From NCBI RefSeq assembly GCF_001665875.1, contig NZ_LZTA01000038.1, positions 248,001-312,000 on the forward strand: a stretch of DNA of 64,000 nucleotides, given 5' to 3'. The translations under genes were made by a program, and so were the position numbers. Each line of letters begins with the position of its first letter. Position 1 is the first letter of the stretch. This DNA comes from Mycobacterium sp. 852002-40037_SCH5390672 (GTDB taxonomy: Bacteria; Actinomycetota; Actinomycetes; Mycobacteriales; Mycobacteriaceae). Below are positions 46,264 to 55,770 of the stretch, in pieces. The notes under the pieces were generated by a model that made no database searches, was not told where the DNA came from, and saw nothing but the letters and a program-made list of their open reading frames with translations.

Positions 46264-47805
46264 GTGGTTCATCCCGGGGCGGGCGAATCACTTTCGGGGC
46301 ATGTCGATGTACGCCTGGTGCCTGCCGCGCTGGCCTCCTGGGCGGTGACTGCCGCCGGGATCTGGTGGTCGACCGGCCGGATCTTCGCCTGCTGCTGCGT
46401 CGCGCTGACCATCGTGTCCGGTGTGGCGGCGTGGCATGCGGTGCGCGGGCCCGATCGAAATGCGCGGCTCCGTGCGATCAGCGCCGGTCTCGCCGCGATC
46501 GGTGTGGTGGGGGCGGGATACGGCTTCGCCATCGCGCTGCGCACCGACGCAGTCGGTCACCACCCGATCACCGCGGCCTTCGGCACCAGCGCTCCGGTTA
46601 CGGTTGCCCCCACCGAGAGCCCGGTGTCGTTGGGCAGCAGCCGGTTGATGTTCCGGGCAACCCTGCGACGCCTGCGCACGGCCCAAATATCGGGCCGGGT
46701 CGTTGTTTTCGCGCGCGCCTCGGACTTCGGAGCCGTGACGGTGGGCCAGCCCGTGCAGTTCACCGCGCGCATCACCCGTCCGACCCGTCGCGACCTGACC
46801 GTCGCCGTGCTCAACGCGTCTGGCCCCCCGACCATGGGCACGGCAAACGCGGTGCAGTCGGCGGCGCACAGCGTGCGCAGCCGCTTCGCCAGGGCCGTCC
46901 GCGACACGCTGCCCGGCGATCAGGCAGCGATGCTGCCCGCGCTGGTGATCGGTGACACGTCGGCGGTGCCGGCCGACACCGGCCGCGACTTTCGCGCAGC
47001 CGGCATGACGCACCTGATGGCCGTGTCGGGTGCCAACGTGACGATCGTGTGCGCCGCCGTGCTGTTTTCGGCCCGGTTGATCGGCCCCCGGGCGGCCGTC
47101 GCGCTTGCCGCGCTGGCGCTGGTGGCCTTCGTCATCGTCGTGCAGCCGACGGCGAGCGTGTTGCGGGCGGCCGTGATGGGCGCCATCGGGCTGGCCGGAA
47201 TGCTGACTTCGCGCCGGCGGCAAGCCATTCCGGCCCTCGCCGCCAGCGTGTTGGTGTTGCTGGCCGTCGCCCCCGCGCTGGCCGTCGACGTGGGGTTCGC
47301 GCTGTCAGTGCTCGCCACCGCCGCGCTGATCGTCATCGCGCCGGTCTGGTCCCGGCGCCTGGTGGCCAAGGGGTGGCCCAAGCCGCTGGCCGACGCCCTT
47401 GCCGTCGCCTGGACCGCGCAGGTGGTCACCGCACCGCTGGTCGCGGCGATCTCCGGGCGATTCAGCGTGGTTGCCGCGGTCGCGAATCTCATCGTGGCGG
47501 CCGTGATCGCGCCGATCACGGTGTTCGGCACGGCCGCGGCCGCGCTCTGCGGGATTTGGCCGGCCGCCGCGCGGCTGCTTATCCGCTTCACCGGCCCGGA
47601 GTTGTGGTGGGTGGACGGCGTGGCCCGCTGGGCGGCCAACATGCCCGGCGCCACGGTGCCGGTCCCGGAGGGTACGCCCGGCACCGTGATCGTCGGCGGT
47701 GTCACGGTGCTGGCGGTGGTGCTGTGGCGATGGCGGCCGTTTCGCGTCGCGGCGGGAGGGGCGGCGCTGGTCGGGCTGGCCTGGGCGCTGTCCGGACTGG
47801 GGTAG
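46264..47805 (+). CDS. comEC: ComEC/Rec2-type membrane protein lacking the metallo-beta-lactamase domain
   Basis: About 513 residues from GTG 46264, matching the length I recall for Rv2414c (514). It has an OB-fold-like N-terminal region, then the competence domain with many helices (FRAAGMTHLMAVSGANVTIVC is the family signature, followed by TASVLRAAVMGAIGL). The protein ends after the membrane block, so the C-terminal metallo-beta-lactamase nuclease domain present in Bacillus ComEC is absent. The proposed role is a DNA channel with ComEA, but transport in mycobacteria is unproven. An upstream ATG would overlap comEA. Confidence 0.85.
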   Translation: MVHPGAGESLSGHVDVRLVPAALASWAVTAAGIWWSTGRIFACCCVALTIVSGVAAWHAVRGPDRNARLRAISAGLAAIGVVGAGYGFAIALRTDAVGHHPITAAFGTSAPVTVAPTESPVSLGSSRLMFRATLRRLRTAQISGRVVVFARASDFGAVTVGQPVQFTARITRPTRRDLTVAVLNASGPPTMGTANAVQSAAHSVRSRFARAVRDTLPGDQAAMLPALVIGDTSAVPADTGRDFRAAGMTHLMAVSGANVTIVCAAVLFSARLIGPRAAVALAALALVAFVIVVQPTASVLRAAVMGAIGLAGMLTSRRRQAIPALAASVLVLLAVAPALAVDVGFALSVLATAALIVIAPVWSRRLVAKGWPKPLADALAVAWTAQVVTAPLVAAISGRFSVVAAVANLIVAAVIAPITVFGTAAAALCGIWPAAARLLIRFTGPELWWVDGVARWAANMPGATVPVPEGTPGTVIVGGVTVLAVVLWRWRPFRVAAGGAALVGLAWALSGLG

Positions 47806-47868
47806 GGCGGGTGTCGAGCCGGTGGATCCCCGAGCGGCATGGTCGGCGGGGCGTGACACCATCGTGGG

Positions 47869-48837
47869 GTGAGCGAGGATTCGCCGTTGCACCTGGTCCT
47901 GGGAGACGAGGAACTGCTGGTCGAGCGGGCGGTAGCCGACGTGCTGCGGTCGGCGCGGAAACGGGCCGGCACCGAGGACGTTCCGGTCAACCGCATGCGG
48001 GCGGGCGACGTCAGCACCTATGAGCTCGCCGAGCTGCTGAGTCCGTCGCTGTTCGCCGACGAGCGCATCGTCGTGCTGGAGGCCGCCGGCGAAGCGGGGA
48101 AAGACGCTGCCGCCGTGATTGTTTCGGCCGCGAGCGACATGCCGACGGGCGTGGTGCTGGTGGTGGTGCACTCGGGCGGTGGTCGAGCCAAGGCGTTGGC
48201 CACCGAGCTGCAGTCCCTTGGCGCCGTGGTGCATTCCTGCGCGCGGATCACCAAACTCAGCGAACGCGTCGATTTCGTCCGCAAGGAGTTTCGCGACCTG
48301 CGGGTGAAGGCCGACGAGGAGACGGTGACCGCAATGCTGGATTCGGTCGGTTCCGATCTGCGGGAGTTGGCCTCTGCCTGCTCCCAGTTGGTCGCCGATA
48401 CCGGCGGGGTGGTCGACGCCGCCGCGGTGCGCCGCTATCACAGCGGCAAGGCCGAGGTGAAAGGCTTCGACATCGCGGACAAGGCGGTGGCCGGCGACAT
48501 CCAGGGAGCCGCCGAGGCGTTGCGGTGGGCGATGATGCGGGGCGAGCCGCTGGTGGTGCTGGCGGATGCGCTGGCCGAAGCGATCCACACGATCGGTCGC
48601 GTCGGACCGCTGTCGGGTGATCCCTACCGGCTGGCGTCACAGCTCGGGATGCCGCCCTGGCGGGTGCAGAAGGCCCAGAAACAGGCTCGGCGTTGGTCGC
48701 GTGACTCGGTGGCGACGGCGATGAAGGTGGTGGCCACGCTCAACGCGAACGTCAAAGGCGCGGTGGCGGACGCCGACTACGCCCTGGAATCCGCGGTCAG
48801 ACAGGTTGCCGAGCTAGCCGCCCAGCGCAGCCATTAG
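47869..48837 (+). CDS. holA: DNA polymerase III subunit delta
   Basis: A 322-residue clamp-loader subunit. The N-terminal nucleotide-fold start [22 protein letters not shown] (GTG 47869) and central [13 protein letters not shown] and [15 protein letters not shown] segments match HolA. Delta opens the beta sliding clamp during loading. Walker motifs are not expected and not seen. Corresponds to Rv2413c. It is convergent with rpsT, with a 27-base gap. Confidence 0.93.
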   Translation: MSEDSPLHLVLGDEELLVERAVADVLRSARKRAGTEDVPVNRMRAGDVSTYELAELLSPSLFADERIVVLEAAGEAGKDAAAVIVSAASDMPTGVVLVVVHSGGGRAKALATELQSLGAVVHSCARITKLSERVDFVRKEFRDLRVKADEETVTAMLDSVGSDLRELASACSQLVADTGGVVDAAAVRRYHSGKAEVKGFDIADKAVAGDIQGAAEALRWAMMRGEPLVVLADALAEAIHTIGRVGPLSGDPYRLASQLGMPPWRVQKAQKQARRWSRDSVATAMKVVATLNANVKGAVADADYALESAVRQVAELAAQRSH

Positions 48838-48864
48838 GGGCGGGCGTTCTCGGCCGGGAGAGCC

Positions 48865-49125
48865 TCAGATCTTGTTGAGGACCTGCGCCAGCGCCGACTT
48901 CTTGTTCGCCGCCTGGTTCTTGTGGATCACGCCCTTGCTGGCCGCCTTGTCCAGCTTGCGGTTGGTCGACACCAGCAACTCGGCGGCCTTGTCTTTGTCG
49001 CCGGCGTGGGCAGCCTCGCGGAAGGCGCGGACCGCGGTACGCAGCGACGACTTCACCGACTTGTTGCGCAGGCGAGCGCGCTCGTTCGTCTTGTTGCGCT
49101 TCTGCTGCGACTTGATGTTGGCCAC
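48865..49125 (-). CDS. rpsT: 30S ribosomal protein S20
   Basis: An 86-residue, lysine- and arginine-rich protein starting [21 protein letters not shown] (first residues shown), typical of bS20, which binds 16S rRNA early in small-subunit assembly. The start codon is GTG at 49125 with AAGGAA about 8 bases upstream. It is convergent with holA, the usual arrangement across bacteria. Confidence 0.97.
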   Translation of the reverse strand: MANIKSQQKRNKTNERARLRNKSVKSSLRTAVRAFREAAHAGDKDKAAELLVSTNRKLDKAASKGVIHKNQAANKKSALAQVLNKI

Positions 49126-49269
49126 GCGGGAGTTCCTTCTTCGATTAGACGTTTTGTTGGGCGCCGGATACCACCACAGCGATTGCCCAGGTTATCAGTG
49201 AGTTACGTTTTCTCCCAAAACGGGAACACGTGGGCTGCCAGAACGTCGACCTGAGGCAGCATCTGAACA

Positions 49270-50958
49270 GTGAGTCTTACGAACCAGCTTGACGACACCA
49301 AGCGGGGTTTTCGCGCTGCCCGTTCTGAGCGCATCTTCGGCGGATACAACATCTCGTCGGATGCCTACGAGATGGCGTTCGACGAGATGTTCGACGCCCA
49401 GGGCACCGTGCGCGGCCCCTACAAGGGCATTTACGCCGAGCTTGCGCCGTCGGATGCCTCGGAGCTGAAAGCGCGCGCTGAAGCGCTATCCCGCGCCTTC
49501 CTCGACCAGGGGATCACCTTCTCGCTGTCGGGCCAGGAGCGGCCCTTTCCGCTGGACCTGGTGCCGCGGGTTATCTCGGCTGCCGAGTGGACCCGGCTGG
49601 AACGCGGCATCACCCAGCGGGTCAAGGCGCTCGAGATGTACCTCGACGACATCTACGGTGACCAGGAAATACTGAACGACGGGGTCATCCCGCGCCGCCT
49701 GATCACGTCTTGTGAGCATTTCCACCGCCAGGCGATGGGCATCGTCCCGCCCAACGGCGTGCGAATCCACGTGGCCGGAATCGATTTGATCCGCGACGAG
49801 AAGGGCACCTGGCGGGTTCTCGAGGACAACCTGCGCTCGCCGTCGGGGGTCTCCTATGTCATGGAGAACCGGCGGACCATGGCGCGCGTTTTCCCGAACC
49901 TGTTCGCCAGCCACCGGGTGCGCGCGGTCGACGACTACGCCAGCCACCTGCTGCGGGCGCTGCGCAACTCCGCGGCCACCAACGAGGCCGACCCGACGGT
50001 GGTGGTGCTGACCCCCGGTGTCTATAACTCGGCGTATTTCGAGCATTCGCTGCTGGCCCGCCAGATGGGCGTCGAGCTGGTCGAAGGGCGCGACATGTTC
50101 TGCCGCGACAACCAGGTGTACATGCGCACCACCGAGGGGGAGCGTCAGGTCGACGTCATCTATCGGCGCATCGACGACGCCTTCCTGGACCCGCTGCAGT
50201 TCCGCGCCGACTCGGTGTTGGGGGTGGCCGGGCTGGTCAATGCCGCCCGCGCCGGCAACGTCGTCATTTCCAGCGCAATCGGCAACGGGGTCGGCGACGA
50301 CAAACTCGTCTACACCTACGTGCCCACCATGATCGAGTACTACCTGGGCGAGAAGCCGCTGCTGGCCAACGTGGACACCCTGCGCTGCTGGCTCGATGAC
50401 GAACGCGAAGAGGTGCTGGACCGCCTCGACGAGTTGGTGCTCAAGCCGGTCGAGGGGTCTGGTGGTTACGGCATCGTGTTCGGACCGGAGGCCTCCGAGA
50501 AAGAGCTGGCCGCCGCCGCCAAGAAGGTGCGCGACGATCCGCGGAGCTGGATCGCGCAGCCGATGATGGAGCTCTCGACGGTGCCGACGCAGATCGGCAA
50601 CACGCTGGCGCCGCGCTATGTGGACCTGCGGCCGTTCGCCGTCAACGACGGCAACGACGTATGGGTGTTGCCCGGCGGGCTGACCCGGGTTGCCCTGGTC
50701 GAGGGGTCGCGGGTGGTCAACTCCAGTCAGGGCGGCGGCTCCAAGGACACCTGGGTGCTCGCGTCGCGGGCGTCGGCCGGCGACCACGAGCTCGGGGCGG
50801 CGGAGGTGGTGCGCTCGTTGCCCACCTCCATGCCGGACCCGATGCTCGACGACGCGCCGCGGCGGGCCTCCCAGCAGGCGCAGCCCACCGAACTGCCTCA
50901 GCGCGAGCAGCAACAGCTACAGCAACAGCAAAGGGCGGTGCACGATGCTGGCACGTAA
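49270..50958 (+). CDS. circularly permuted ATP-grasp amidoligase-like protein
   Basis: A 562-residue protein (Rv2411c-like). MEMYLDDIYGDQEILNDGVIP-type spacing, the DLIRDEKGTWRVLEDNLRSPSGVSYVMENR block and KPVEGSGGYGIVFGP carry the permuted ATP-grasp ATP and Mg sites. The family is predicted to form amide bonds in small peptide-like products. A Gln/Glu-rich tail (residues about 535-555) is probably disordered. The start is GTG 49270. It overlaps the alpha-E gene by 14 bases and is followed by a transglutaminase gene, a conserved trio in actinobacteria and proteobacteria. The product is unknown. Confidence 0.88.
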   Translation: MSLTNQLDDTKRGFRAARSERIFGGYNISSDAYEMAFDEMFDAQGTVRGPYKGIYAELAPSDASELKARAEALSRAFLDQGITFSLSGQERPFPLDLVPRVISAAEWTRLERGITQRVKALEMYLDDIYGDQEILNDGVIPRRLITSCEHFHRQAMGIVPPNGVRIHVAGIDLIRDEKGTWRVLEDNLRSPSGVSYVMENRRTMARVFPNLFASHRVRAVDDYASHLLRALRNSAATNEADPTVVVLTPGVYNSAYFEHSLLARQMGVELVEGRDMFCRDNQVYMRTTEGERQVDVIYRRIDDAFLDPLQFRADSVLGVAGLVNAARAGNVVISSAIGNGVGDDKLVYTYVPTMIEYYLGEKPLLANVDTLRCWLDDEREEVLDRLDELVLKPVEGSGGYGIVFGPEASEKELAAAAKKVRDDPRSWIAQPMMELSTVPTQIGNTLAPRYVDLRPFAVNDGNDVWVLPGGLTRVALVEGSRVVNSSQGGGSKDTWVLASRASAGDHELGAAEVVRSLPTSMPDPMLDDAPRRASQQAQPTELPQREQQQLQQQQRAVHDAGT

Positions 50959-51922
50959 CGCCGAGGCGCTCTACTGGATCGGCCGTTACGTCGAACGCGC
51001 CGACGACACCGCACGGATCCTGGACGTGGCGCTGCATCAATTGCTCGAGGATTCCAGCGTGGTCCCGGACCAGGCTTCGCGCCTGCTGCTGCGGGTGCTC
51101 GGTATCGACCCGCCGGATCACGACCTGGACGTGTGGTCGCTGACCGACCTGGTGGCCTACAGCACCAACACCCAGGGTGGGTGCTCGATCGTCGACGCCA
51201 TCACCTCGGCGCGCGAGAACGCGAAGTCGGCGCGCGAGGTGACCTCCAGCGAGATATGGGAGTGCCTCAACACCACCTACCACGCCCTGCCCGAACGCGA
51301 ACGTGCCGCCAAACGCCTTGGGCCACATGACTTCTTGTCGTTCATTGAGCGGCGCGCGGCAATGTTTGCCGGGCTGGCCGACTCAACGCTGTCCCGCGAC
51401 GACGGCTACCGGTTCATGGTGCTGGGCAGGGCGATCGAACGGGTGGACATGACCGTGCGGCTGTTGCTGTCGCGGGTCGGTGACAGCGCCTCGTCCCCGG
51501 CATGGGTGACGTTGTTGCGCTCGGCGGGCGCGCACGACACCTACCTGCGTACCTACCGGGGTGTGCTGGACGCCGGCCGGGTAGTCGAATTCATGTTGTT
51601 GGACCGGCTGTTTCCGCGTTCGGTGTTCTATTCGCTGCGACTGGCCGAACACAACCTCGACGAACTGGTTCACAACCGGCAGAGCCGGATCGGGGCCACC
51701 GCCGAGGCGCAGCGGTTGCTCGGTCAGGCCCGCAGCGAATTGGAATTCGTCCAGCCCGGCGTCCTGCTGGAATCGTTGGAAGGCCGTCTGGCGGGGCTGC
51801 AGAGCACCTGCCGTGACGTCGGAGAAGCCTTGGCGCTGCAGTATTTTCACGTGACGCCCTGGGTGGCCTGGTCGGACGCGGGCCAGCGCGGCCGACTGGT
51901 CAGCAGGAAAGGGGACGGCTGA
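50945..51922 (+). CDS. alpha-E domain protein
   Basis: A 325-residue helical protein of the alpha-E family (Rv2410c-like). Starts MLARNAEALYWIGRYVERAD, the family's usual opening. Repeated helices carry conserved Glu, Arg and Asp residues (GRAIERVDMTVRLLLSRVGD). It has no known enzymatic activity but always travels with circularly permuted ATP-grasp genes and is often fused to them, so it probably is a partner subunit. Start overlaps the ATP-grasp stop by 14 bases; stop overlaps the transglutaminase ATG by one base (TGATG). Confidence 0.87.
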   Translation: MLARNAEALYWIGRYVERADDTARILDVALHQLLEDSSVVPDQASRLLLRVLGIDPPDHDLDVWSLTDLVAYSTNTQGGCSIVDAITSARENAKSAREVTSSEIWECLNTTYHALPERERAAKRLGPHDFLSFIERRAAMFAGLADSTLSRDDGYRFMVLGRAIERVDMTVRLLLSRVGDSASSPAWVTLLRSAGAHDTYLRTYRGVLDAGRVVEFMLLDRLFPRSVFYSLRLAEHNLDELVHNRQSRIGATAEAQRLLGQARSELEFVQPGVLLESLEGRLAGLQSTCRDVGEALALQYFHVTPWVAWSDAGQRGRLVSRKGDG

Positions 51923-52761
51923 TGTGGCGGCTGCGGGTGGTGCACACCACGGGATACGCCTACCAGTCGCCGGTGACCGCCTCCTACAACGAGGCCCGCC
52001 TGACCCCGCGGTCGAACAACCGGCAAAACGTCATCCTCAACCGCGTCGAAACCATCCCGGCAACCCGGTCCTACCGCTACATCGACTACTGGGGCACCGC
52101 GGTCACGGCGTTCGACCTGCACGCGCCCCACACCGATCTCACGGTGATGTCGTCCTCGGTCGTCGAAACCGAGCGCGCCGAGCCGCTCACGACGGAGGTG
52201 GGCTGGAACGATTTGCAATCCGAGGCGGTGATCGATCGTTACGACGACCTGCTGCGCGCTACCGAGCACGCCCCGGCCAGCAGGCGGGTGGCGTCGGTGG
52301 GCAAGAAGATCAGCAAGACCCACAAGCCGGCCGAAGCCGTTGTGGCCGCCGCCAATTGGGTGCGCAACGAATTGGAATACCTTCCGGGAACCACCAGCGT
52401 GCACTCGTCCGGGCTCGATGCGCTCAAAGCGGGTAAGGGCGTCTGCCAGGACTTCGTACACCTGTCGCTGATGTTGTTGCGCGGCATGGGAATTCCTGCG
52501 CACTACGTCTCGGGTTATCTGCATCCCAAACGCGACGCCGTCGTGGGGGACACCGTGGAGGGGCGAAGCCACGCCTGGATCGAGGCGTGGACGGGTGGGT
52601 GGTGGAGCTATGACCCCACCAACGACACTGAGATCACCGAGCAGTACGTCGGCGTGGGTGTGGGCCGCGACTACGCCGACGTTTCCCCACTGAAGGGCAT
52701 CTACTCCGGGGAGGGCGCCACCGACCTCGACGTGATCGTGGAGGTGACCCGGCTGGCCTAG
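51922..52761 (+). CDS. transglutaminase-like cysteine protease-fold protein
   Basis: A 279-residue transglutaminase-like protein (Rv2409c-like). An N-terminal beta domain (WRLRVVHTTGYAYQSPVTASYNEA) is typical. The catalytic Cys lies in GKGVCQDFVHLSLMLLRGMG, the His in EGRSHAWIEAW and the Asp in WWSYDPTND. It has no signal peptide, so it should act in the cytoplasm. It is translationally coupled to the alpha-E gene. It probably cleaves or transfers an amide made by the ATP-grasp partner. Confidence 0.9.
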   Translation: MWRLRVVHTTGYAYQSPVTASYNEARLTPRSNNRQNVILNRVETIPATRSYRYIDYWGTAVTAFDLHAPHTDLTVMSSSVVETERAEPLTTEVGWNDLQSEAVIDRYDDLLRATEHAPASRRVASVGKKISKTHKPAEAVVAAANWVRNELEYLPGTTSVHSSGLDALKAGKGVCQDFVHLSLMLLRGMGIPAHYVSGYLHPKRDAVVGDTVEGRSHAWIEAWTGGWWSYDPTNDTEITEQYVGVGVGRDYADVSPLKGIYSGEGATDLDVIVEVTRLA

Positions 52762-52811
52762 CCGGAACGGAACCCGCCGGCGTGGGACCGCGCAGGGATA
52801 CCGTTGTAGGG

Positions 52812-53522
52812 ATGAACGATTCAGCCGAAGGTGCAGCGCGGCGCTTGGCGAGTCGCCCCAGGCTGGGCGGCTCGTCCCTGGCGGTGCTGTCCCTGTTCTG
52901 CATCGGGCTGCTCATCGGCGGGATCGCGATCGGGGTTGCCGTGGGCGGCGTGATGCCGTTGCCTTACGGCCCGGCGAGCGCCGTCGCGGCTTACGTCCGC
53001 GCCCAGCCGGCGGCCGTGCGCATCATCGCCGTTGCGACGTTCGCGTCCTCGGTGCCGTTGGCGATCTACGCGGCGACCGCCGGCGCCCGGTTGCGGCAAC
53101 TCGGCGCCGGCGCCGGGCCCGCGGCGATCGCGCTGACCGGCGGAACCTTGGCCGCCGGTGCCCTCGGTCTGTCCGGCCTGCTGGGTTGGACGTTGTCGAT
53201 ACCGGACGTCGCTGCGAACGCTGCCGTTGTCAGGGCGCTCTACTTGTTGGTCTTTCTCACCGGCGGTCCGGGCCACATGGTGGCGTTGGGTCTGCTGGTC
53301 GGCGGGATCGCTGCGCCGTGCCTCGGTCGGGCGTTGGTACCCGGACCGGTCGCCCGGATGGGTCTGGCGACTGCCGCCTTGGCCGAATTGACGGCGGTGG
53401 TGCTGATTTGGCCGGCGTTGGGCGTCATCTTGCCGATCGCCCGGGTCCTGGCCTTGACCTGGCTGATGGTCGCAGGCGTTGCGCTATCCCACGGGGCGCA
53501 ACGAGATTCGGCAGCCCGGTGA
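52812..53522 (+). CDS. six- or seven-helix integral membrane protein
   Basis: 236 residues from ATG 52812 (MNDSAEGAARRLA), or 246 from GTG 52782. Hydrophobic segments alternate with short polar loops; no catalytic motif is seen. It is not the PE24 gene that occupies this site in M. tuberculosis. It follows the transglutaminase gene by about 50 bases on the same strand and is convergent with the metallo-beta-lactamase-fold gene. Function unknown. Confidence 0.7.
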   Translation: MNDSAEGAARRLASRPRLGGSSLAVLSLFCIGLLIGGIAIGVAVGGVMPLPYGPASAVAAYVRAQPAAVRIIAVATFASSVPLAIYAATAGARLRQLGAGAGPAAIALTGGTLAAGALGLSGLLGWTLSIPDVAANAAVVRALYLLVFLTGGPGHMVALGLLVGGIAAPCLGRALVPGPVARMGLATAALAELTAVVLIWPALGVILPIARVLALTWLMVAGVALSHGAQRDSAAR

Positions 53523-53538
53523 GCGGCGGCCGCCGGCG

Positions 53539-54381
53539 TCACGAGGGTGCGTCGACCTGAACCCGATGCAGGTCGTCACCGAGTTCGATGCGCCCACCGA
53601 AGTGCGCGACCGCCAAGGCGCGCCACTGTTCTTCTTGTCCGGGCACCAGTGCCGGCACGTAGTGCGTCATGACCAGGGTGCCCACCCTCGCGCGGGCCGC
53701 GGTTGCCGCCGCCTCCTCGACCGAGGAGTGGTAATCGCAGATGTCCAGCAGCCGCTGCTGCGGGATGGTGGCGACGATGTCTTTGCGGATCACGGTGTGC
53801 ACCAGCGCGCCGGCGCCCGCCGCCAGCTCGTCCAGGCCGGCGCACGGGACGCTGTCACCGGCCAGCACCACCGAGGCGCCCTGGTAGTCGATGCGAAAGC
53901 CGATGGTCGGGGCCACCGGGCGGTGATCGGTGGGGGCTACCCGGATGGACACGTCGTCGTGGTCCCAGACGGCACCGCGGGTGTATTCGTGAACATCCAC
54001 CGCCGGCGGCTCACTGATATCGGCGTGATGGGCGATCCGGTAGCCGATGTCGTGGCGGAACGCGTTCAGCGTCGCCGCGACCGCCTCGGCGGTGCCGGGC
54101 GGTCCGATGATGGGCAGCGGCGCGGGGTCGGGGGTGAAGGTGCTGATCCACCGCGTGATGAGGACGTCGCCCAGGTCACCGATGTGGTCGCTGTGCAGAT
54201 GGGTCAGCAGTAACGCCGACAATCCGGCGGCGCCCACCCCGACCGCCGCGGCGCGCTGCAGCACGCCGCGCCCGCAATCGACCAAGAACACCTGGCCGCC
54301 GGCCCGCACCAGGGTCGACGGCCCGGCGCGGTTCGGATCGGGGATAGGACTTCCGGTTCCCAGCAGCGTGACCTCGATCAT
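53539..54381 (-). CDS. metallo-beta-lactamase-fold hydrolase (RNase Z/arylsulfatase-like)
   Basis: A 280-residue protein starting [20 protein letters not shown]. The zinc motif HLHSDHIGD is present, as are the later Asp (VLAGDSVPC) and His (MTHYVPA) ligands. Similar proteins include RNase Z, which trims tRNA 3' ends, and alkylsulfatase- or phosphodiesterase-type relatives. It corresponds to Rv2407. The flexible exosite arm of true RNase Z is not obvious, so tRNA processing is uncertain. An ATG five residues upstream is possible. Confidence 0.82.
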   Translation of the reverse strand: MIEVTLLGTGSPIPDPNRAGPSTLVRAGGQVFLVDCGRGVLQRAAAVGVGAAGLSALLLTHLHSDHIGDLGDVLITRWISTFTPDPAPLPIIGPPGTAEAVAATLNAFRHDIGYRIAHHADISEPPAVDVHEYTRGAVWDHDDVSIRVAPTDHRPVAPTIGFRIDYQGASVVLAGDSVPCAGLDELAAGAGALVHTVIRKDIVATIPQQRLLDICDYHSSVEEAAATAARARVGTLVMTHYVPALVPGQEEQWRALAVAHFGGRIELGDDLHRVQVDAPS

Positions 54382-54548
54382 GGCCCCATCTTGCAAGCCA
54401 GCCGCGCCCGCAGTGGGTCAATCGGCCGATCCGCGCGGCTTTCACCGATTGGACACGATCTGTTTGCAGCTTCTCTTAGTGGCTTTTCCGCCGCGCGACT
54501 TCCCCGTAGCCTGGTGTGAAGCGGATCACAACCCGGCTGGAGGCCTCG

Positions 54549-54977
54549 ATGCGGATAGCGGACGTCTTGCGGAACAAGGGCGCGGCGGTGGTGACGATCA
54601 ACCCGGACGCGACCGTTCGCGAGCTGCTTGCCGGGCTGAACGACCAGAACATCGGCGCCATGGTGGTGGTCGGCGACGAGGGCGTGGTCGGCATCGTGTC
54701 GGAGCGCGACGTGGTGCGCCAGCTGCATACTCACGGCGCCAGCGTGCTGTCTCGCCCGGTGTCCAAGATCATGACGTCCATGCTGGCCACCTGCACGAAG
54801 ACCGACGAGGTCGACGCCATCAGCATGTTGATGACCAAGAACCGGGTGCGGCATGTGCCCGTGCTGGACGGCAAGAAGCTGATCGGCATCGTCAGTATCG
54901 GTGACGTGGTGAAGACCCGGATGGAAGAACTCGAGGCCGAGCAGCAGCAACTGCAGTCCTACATCACCCAGGGCTGA
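54549..54977 (+). CDS. CBS-domain-pair protein
   Basis: A 142-residue protein formed of two CBS repeats (residues about 8-60, IGAMVVVGDEGVVGIVSERDVV, and 70-130, RVRHVPVLDGKKLIGIVSIGDVV), with a short C-terminal helix (MEELEAEQQQLQSYI). CBS pairs bind adenine nucleotides. Length and start MRIADVLRNKG match Rv2406c. The start ATG 54549 has GGAGG upstream; a -10-like TAGCCT lies about 35 bases before it. Confidence 0.9.
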   Translation: MRIADVLRNKGAAVVTINPDATVRELLAGLNDQNIGAMVVVGDEGVVGIVSERDVVRQLHTHGASVLSRPVSKIMTSMLATCTKTDEVDAISMLMTKNRVRHVPVLDGKKLIGIVSIGDVVKTRMEELEAEQQQLQSYITQG

Positions 54978-55038
54978 TTTCCCGGCTCCACCTCGAAGCC
55001 GCTGCGCGACCCGCATCGTCGCCGGGCGGGGCGGAAAG

Positions 55039-55641
55039 TCAACGCCAGAAGTAGTCGGCGCGCAGCCGGGCGGACACCACATCGAAGGTCTCGCGATCCA
55101 AAATGGCGCCCTCGCGGCGAATGCCCTCTTCGGGTACGTCGAGTACGCGGTCCAGCCGGACCCAGCTCTGCCTGCCCTCGTAATCCCAAGGGCCGGAACC
55201 GATTCCAACCCAGTCGGGGTCCTCAGCGTGACGCTCCTGGCTGGACACCATCAACCCCAACAGGACGCTGCGGTCCCGTCCCACGACCAGGACGGGCCGG
55301 TCCTTGCCCTGGGTGGGGTCGTCCTCGTAGACCACCCACGTCCAGACGATCTCGCCGGGATCGGCCCGGCCGTCCAGGCTCGGCGCGTACACCAGCTTGC
55401 GGGCCCGCTGCGCCGTGGGAAGGCTGCCGCTGGTCACAGGCCGGCCGGTGACGGGCGCCTCGGAAGGCGGCGGCGCGACCGCGGCGATGACGTTCGCGGT
55501 GATCCTCACCGCCTGCTGCAGCTCGCGCAGCACAGTCTGGGAGTTCTGCACTTGCCGGACCAGGCGCGGGGCGCCGCTGAACACCAAATTCTCGGCAAAC
55601 CGCTGAAACGTCTTCCACTGGGATTTCCGGGGAGACGCCAT
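55039..55641 (-). CDS. PemK/MazF-like domain protein (Rv2405-like)
   Basis: A 200-residue protein starting at 55641 (MASPRKSQWKTFQRF). The C-terminal half carries the PemK/MazF pattern: DPGEIVWTWVVYEDD, GKDRPVLVVGRDRS and LLGLMVSSQERH. MazF-family proteins are usually 110 residues and act as RNases with an adjacent antitoxin. Here there is a long N-terminal helical extension, and no antitoxin gene overlaps it. It sits between a CBS gene and lepA as a single gene. Function uncertain; it may be a fixed cellular protein rather than a toxin. Confidence 0.72.
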   Translation of the reverse strand: MASPRKSQWKTFQRFAENLVFSGAPRLVRQVQNSQTVLRELQQAVRITANVIAAVAPPPSEAPVTGRPVTSGSLPTAQRARKLVYAPSLDGRADPGEIVWTWVVYEDDPTQGKDRPVLVVGRDRSVLLGLMVSSQERHAEDPDWVGIGSGPWDYEGRQSWVRLDRVLDVPEEGIRREGAILDRETFDVVSARLRADYFWR

Positions 55642-55770
55642 ATTCGCAGCATAGACGCGAGCGGCGGGGGTGCGATTGTGTCCAAGTAGGTTCCGGCGGC
55701 CCTGTCTGGATACGCTGGACATGCCCGCGAACCGCCCTAGAAACGGCCGCGAAGCGCCCGTCAAGCTTCA

